From Vibrio taketomensis (GTDB lineage: Bacteria; Pseudomonadota; Gammaproteobacteria; Enterobacterales; Vibrionaceae), in assembly GCF_009938165.1 (NCBI RefSeq), contig NZ_AP019649.1, positions 2,852,001 through 2,916,000 on the forward strand: a DNA stretch of 64,000 bases. Direction: 5' to 3'. The notes beneath the pieces are model-generated. The model was given only the letters and a program-made list of their open reading frames with translations, was not told the origin of the DNA and did not search any database. This document shows positions 63,216 through 64,000 of this stretch, one piece after another; position 1 is the first letter of the stretch; the number at the start of each line of letters is the position of its first letter. Position numbers and translations under genes: made by a program.

Positions 63216-64000
63216 ATGAATATCGAAAAGCTAGCCCGCCTCGATCTCAACTTACTGGTATGTTTCAAAGTATTGAGTGAAGACCTCAACGTAACCAGAG
63301 CAGCCAATCGCTTATGCCTGTCACAATCTGCTGTAAGCAAAAACTTAGCGAAATTGAGAATCCAGTTTGATGACCCGCTATTTGTGCGCAGCTCGCATGG
63401 GCTCACGCCAACACCAAAAACTCTGTTTCTGAAACCAAAACTCGAAAACTTGATTCATCAGTTGGAGTTGCTCACCCAACCTGAGCACTTTGTACCTGAC
63501 ACCAGTGATCATCGGTTTCAAATTGCTGCCGTAGAAAGTGTCTATCCACTGATCTTGCCTCACTTTTTACCCCACATTTTCCAGCAAGCGCCGAATGTCA
63601 CCATCAGCACGCATCCGTGGAATTCGCAAACTTTCGCTCTATTGCAGCGTGGTGAAATCGATCTTGGTATCACCGGTAAAGATATCGATATTAATGATGC
63701 TAAGTTAACCATGTTGCCGCCAAGCGACATTTGCGAGCAAGAGATCTACCGTGACAATCAAAAATGCTTAGTTCGCAATAATCATCCAGCACTCAAACAA
63801 CCTTGGAATCTAGAAAACTACCTTAAACAACGGCACGTACAAGTACGTTGTGATGGTAATGATCGCTGGCTATTGGATTATCGCCTTGCCGATATTGGTA
63901 AAGAACGGGATATCGCGATTACCGTTCCGGACTTTAATAGTGCAGCCAGTCTATGTAGCTACACTGACTTTGTCTTTACTGCACCAAGTCACTTTGTTCA
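63216..64000 (+). CDS. LysR-family transcriptional regulator, 3' end cut by the window
   Basis: About 261 residues visible, open to the window end. ATG 63216 follows AGGA by 6 bp. N-terminal helix-turn-helix LLVCFKVLSEDLNVTRAANRLCLSQSAVSKNLAKLR, then FDDPLFVRSSHGLTPTPK and an effector domain. By eye it belongs to the NodD/LeuO-like branch of LysR rather than the CysB/IlvY branch. It is divergent from the Bcr/CflA-type gene with a gap of about 105 bp, so control of that gene is likely. The C-terminal end cannot be judged. Confidence 0.88.
   Translation, partial: MNIEKLARLDLNLLVCFKVLSEDLNVTRAANRLCLSQSAVSKNLAKLRIQFDDPLFVRSSHGLTPTPKTLFLKPKLENLIHQLELLTQPEHFVPDTSDHRFQIAAVESVYPLILPHFLPHIFQQAPNVTISTHPWNSQTFALLQRGEIDLGITGKDIDINDAKLTMLPPSDICEQEIYRDNQKCLVRNNHPALKQPWNLENYLKQRHVQVRCDGNDRWLLDYRLADIGKERDIAITVPDFNSAASLCSYTDFVFTAPSHFV

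Overview
This window looks like about 64 kb of core chromosome I from a Vibrio species, at roughly 45% G+C by eye. Three things point there: vibrio-type gene families (VexRAB-like RND pump, cytochromes c4 and c5, gnt/edd/eda cluster), vibrio/enteric small RNAs around polA, and a gene order (gor, rep, cytochrome c5, vexRAB, ubiK, ilvC, polA, hemB, tat, ubi) that matches what I remember of the V. cholerae origin-side region. The species cannot be fixed from sequence reading alone. I see no prophage, insertion sequence, integron, CRISPR array or toxin-antitoxin pair.

Layout. 0-4 kb: 3' end of gor and a large uncharacterised protein gene. 4.4-10 kb: EmrAB-type efflux pair, a SPOR-like periplasmic protein and a lipid A phosphoethanolamine transferase. 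10-15.5 kb: a peptide ABC transporter operon (fused double ATPase, binding protein, two permeases). 16.2-19.3 kb: tRNA Arg-His-Pro cluster, cytochrome c5 and Rep helicase. 19.5-24.5 kb: vexRAB-like RND efflux with a perfect 24-bp operator palindrome. 24.5-31 kb: ubiK, ilvC/ilvY, hemN, a DUF2489-like gene, yihI and a methyltransferase. 31-37.6 kb: cytochrome c4, engB and polA, with regulatory RNA genes between them. 37.6-45.8 kb: hemB, tatD-like, tatABC and ubiBJE, rmuC. 46-52.5 kb: an Entner-Doudoroff/gluconate regulon (eda, gntP, gntK, edd, gntR) with GntR operators. 52.6-64 kb: flavoprotein, uspB, ferritin, uspA, transporter, rsmJ, a GGDEF-EAL sensor, an AsnC-type regulator, a Bcr/CflA transporter and a LysR-type regulator running off the end.

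The most rewarding part is the non-coding RNA content at 30.9-37.1 kb, all on the minus strand. It holds a CsrB/CsrC-family RNA with about a dozen AGGA motifs, Spot 42 (spf) next to polA, a probable second RNA just downstream of spf (candidate homologue of the Aliivibrio RNA VSsrna24), and RyhB behind a Fur box. Carbon-storage, catabolite and iron control therefore sit within about 6 kb.

The main caution is quality. Between about 1.1 and 19.9 kb nearly every gene is broken by one or more small indels, mostly losses of one base from a short homopolymer. One more occurs at 37.2 kb. Genes from 20 to 64 kb are otherwise intact. Sequencing or consensus error is more likely than mass gene decay, so broken genes are listed as whole loci with the frame breaks described.
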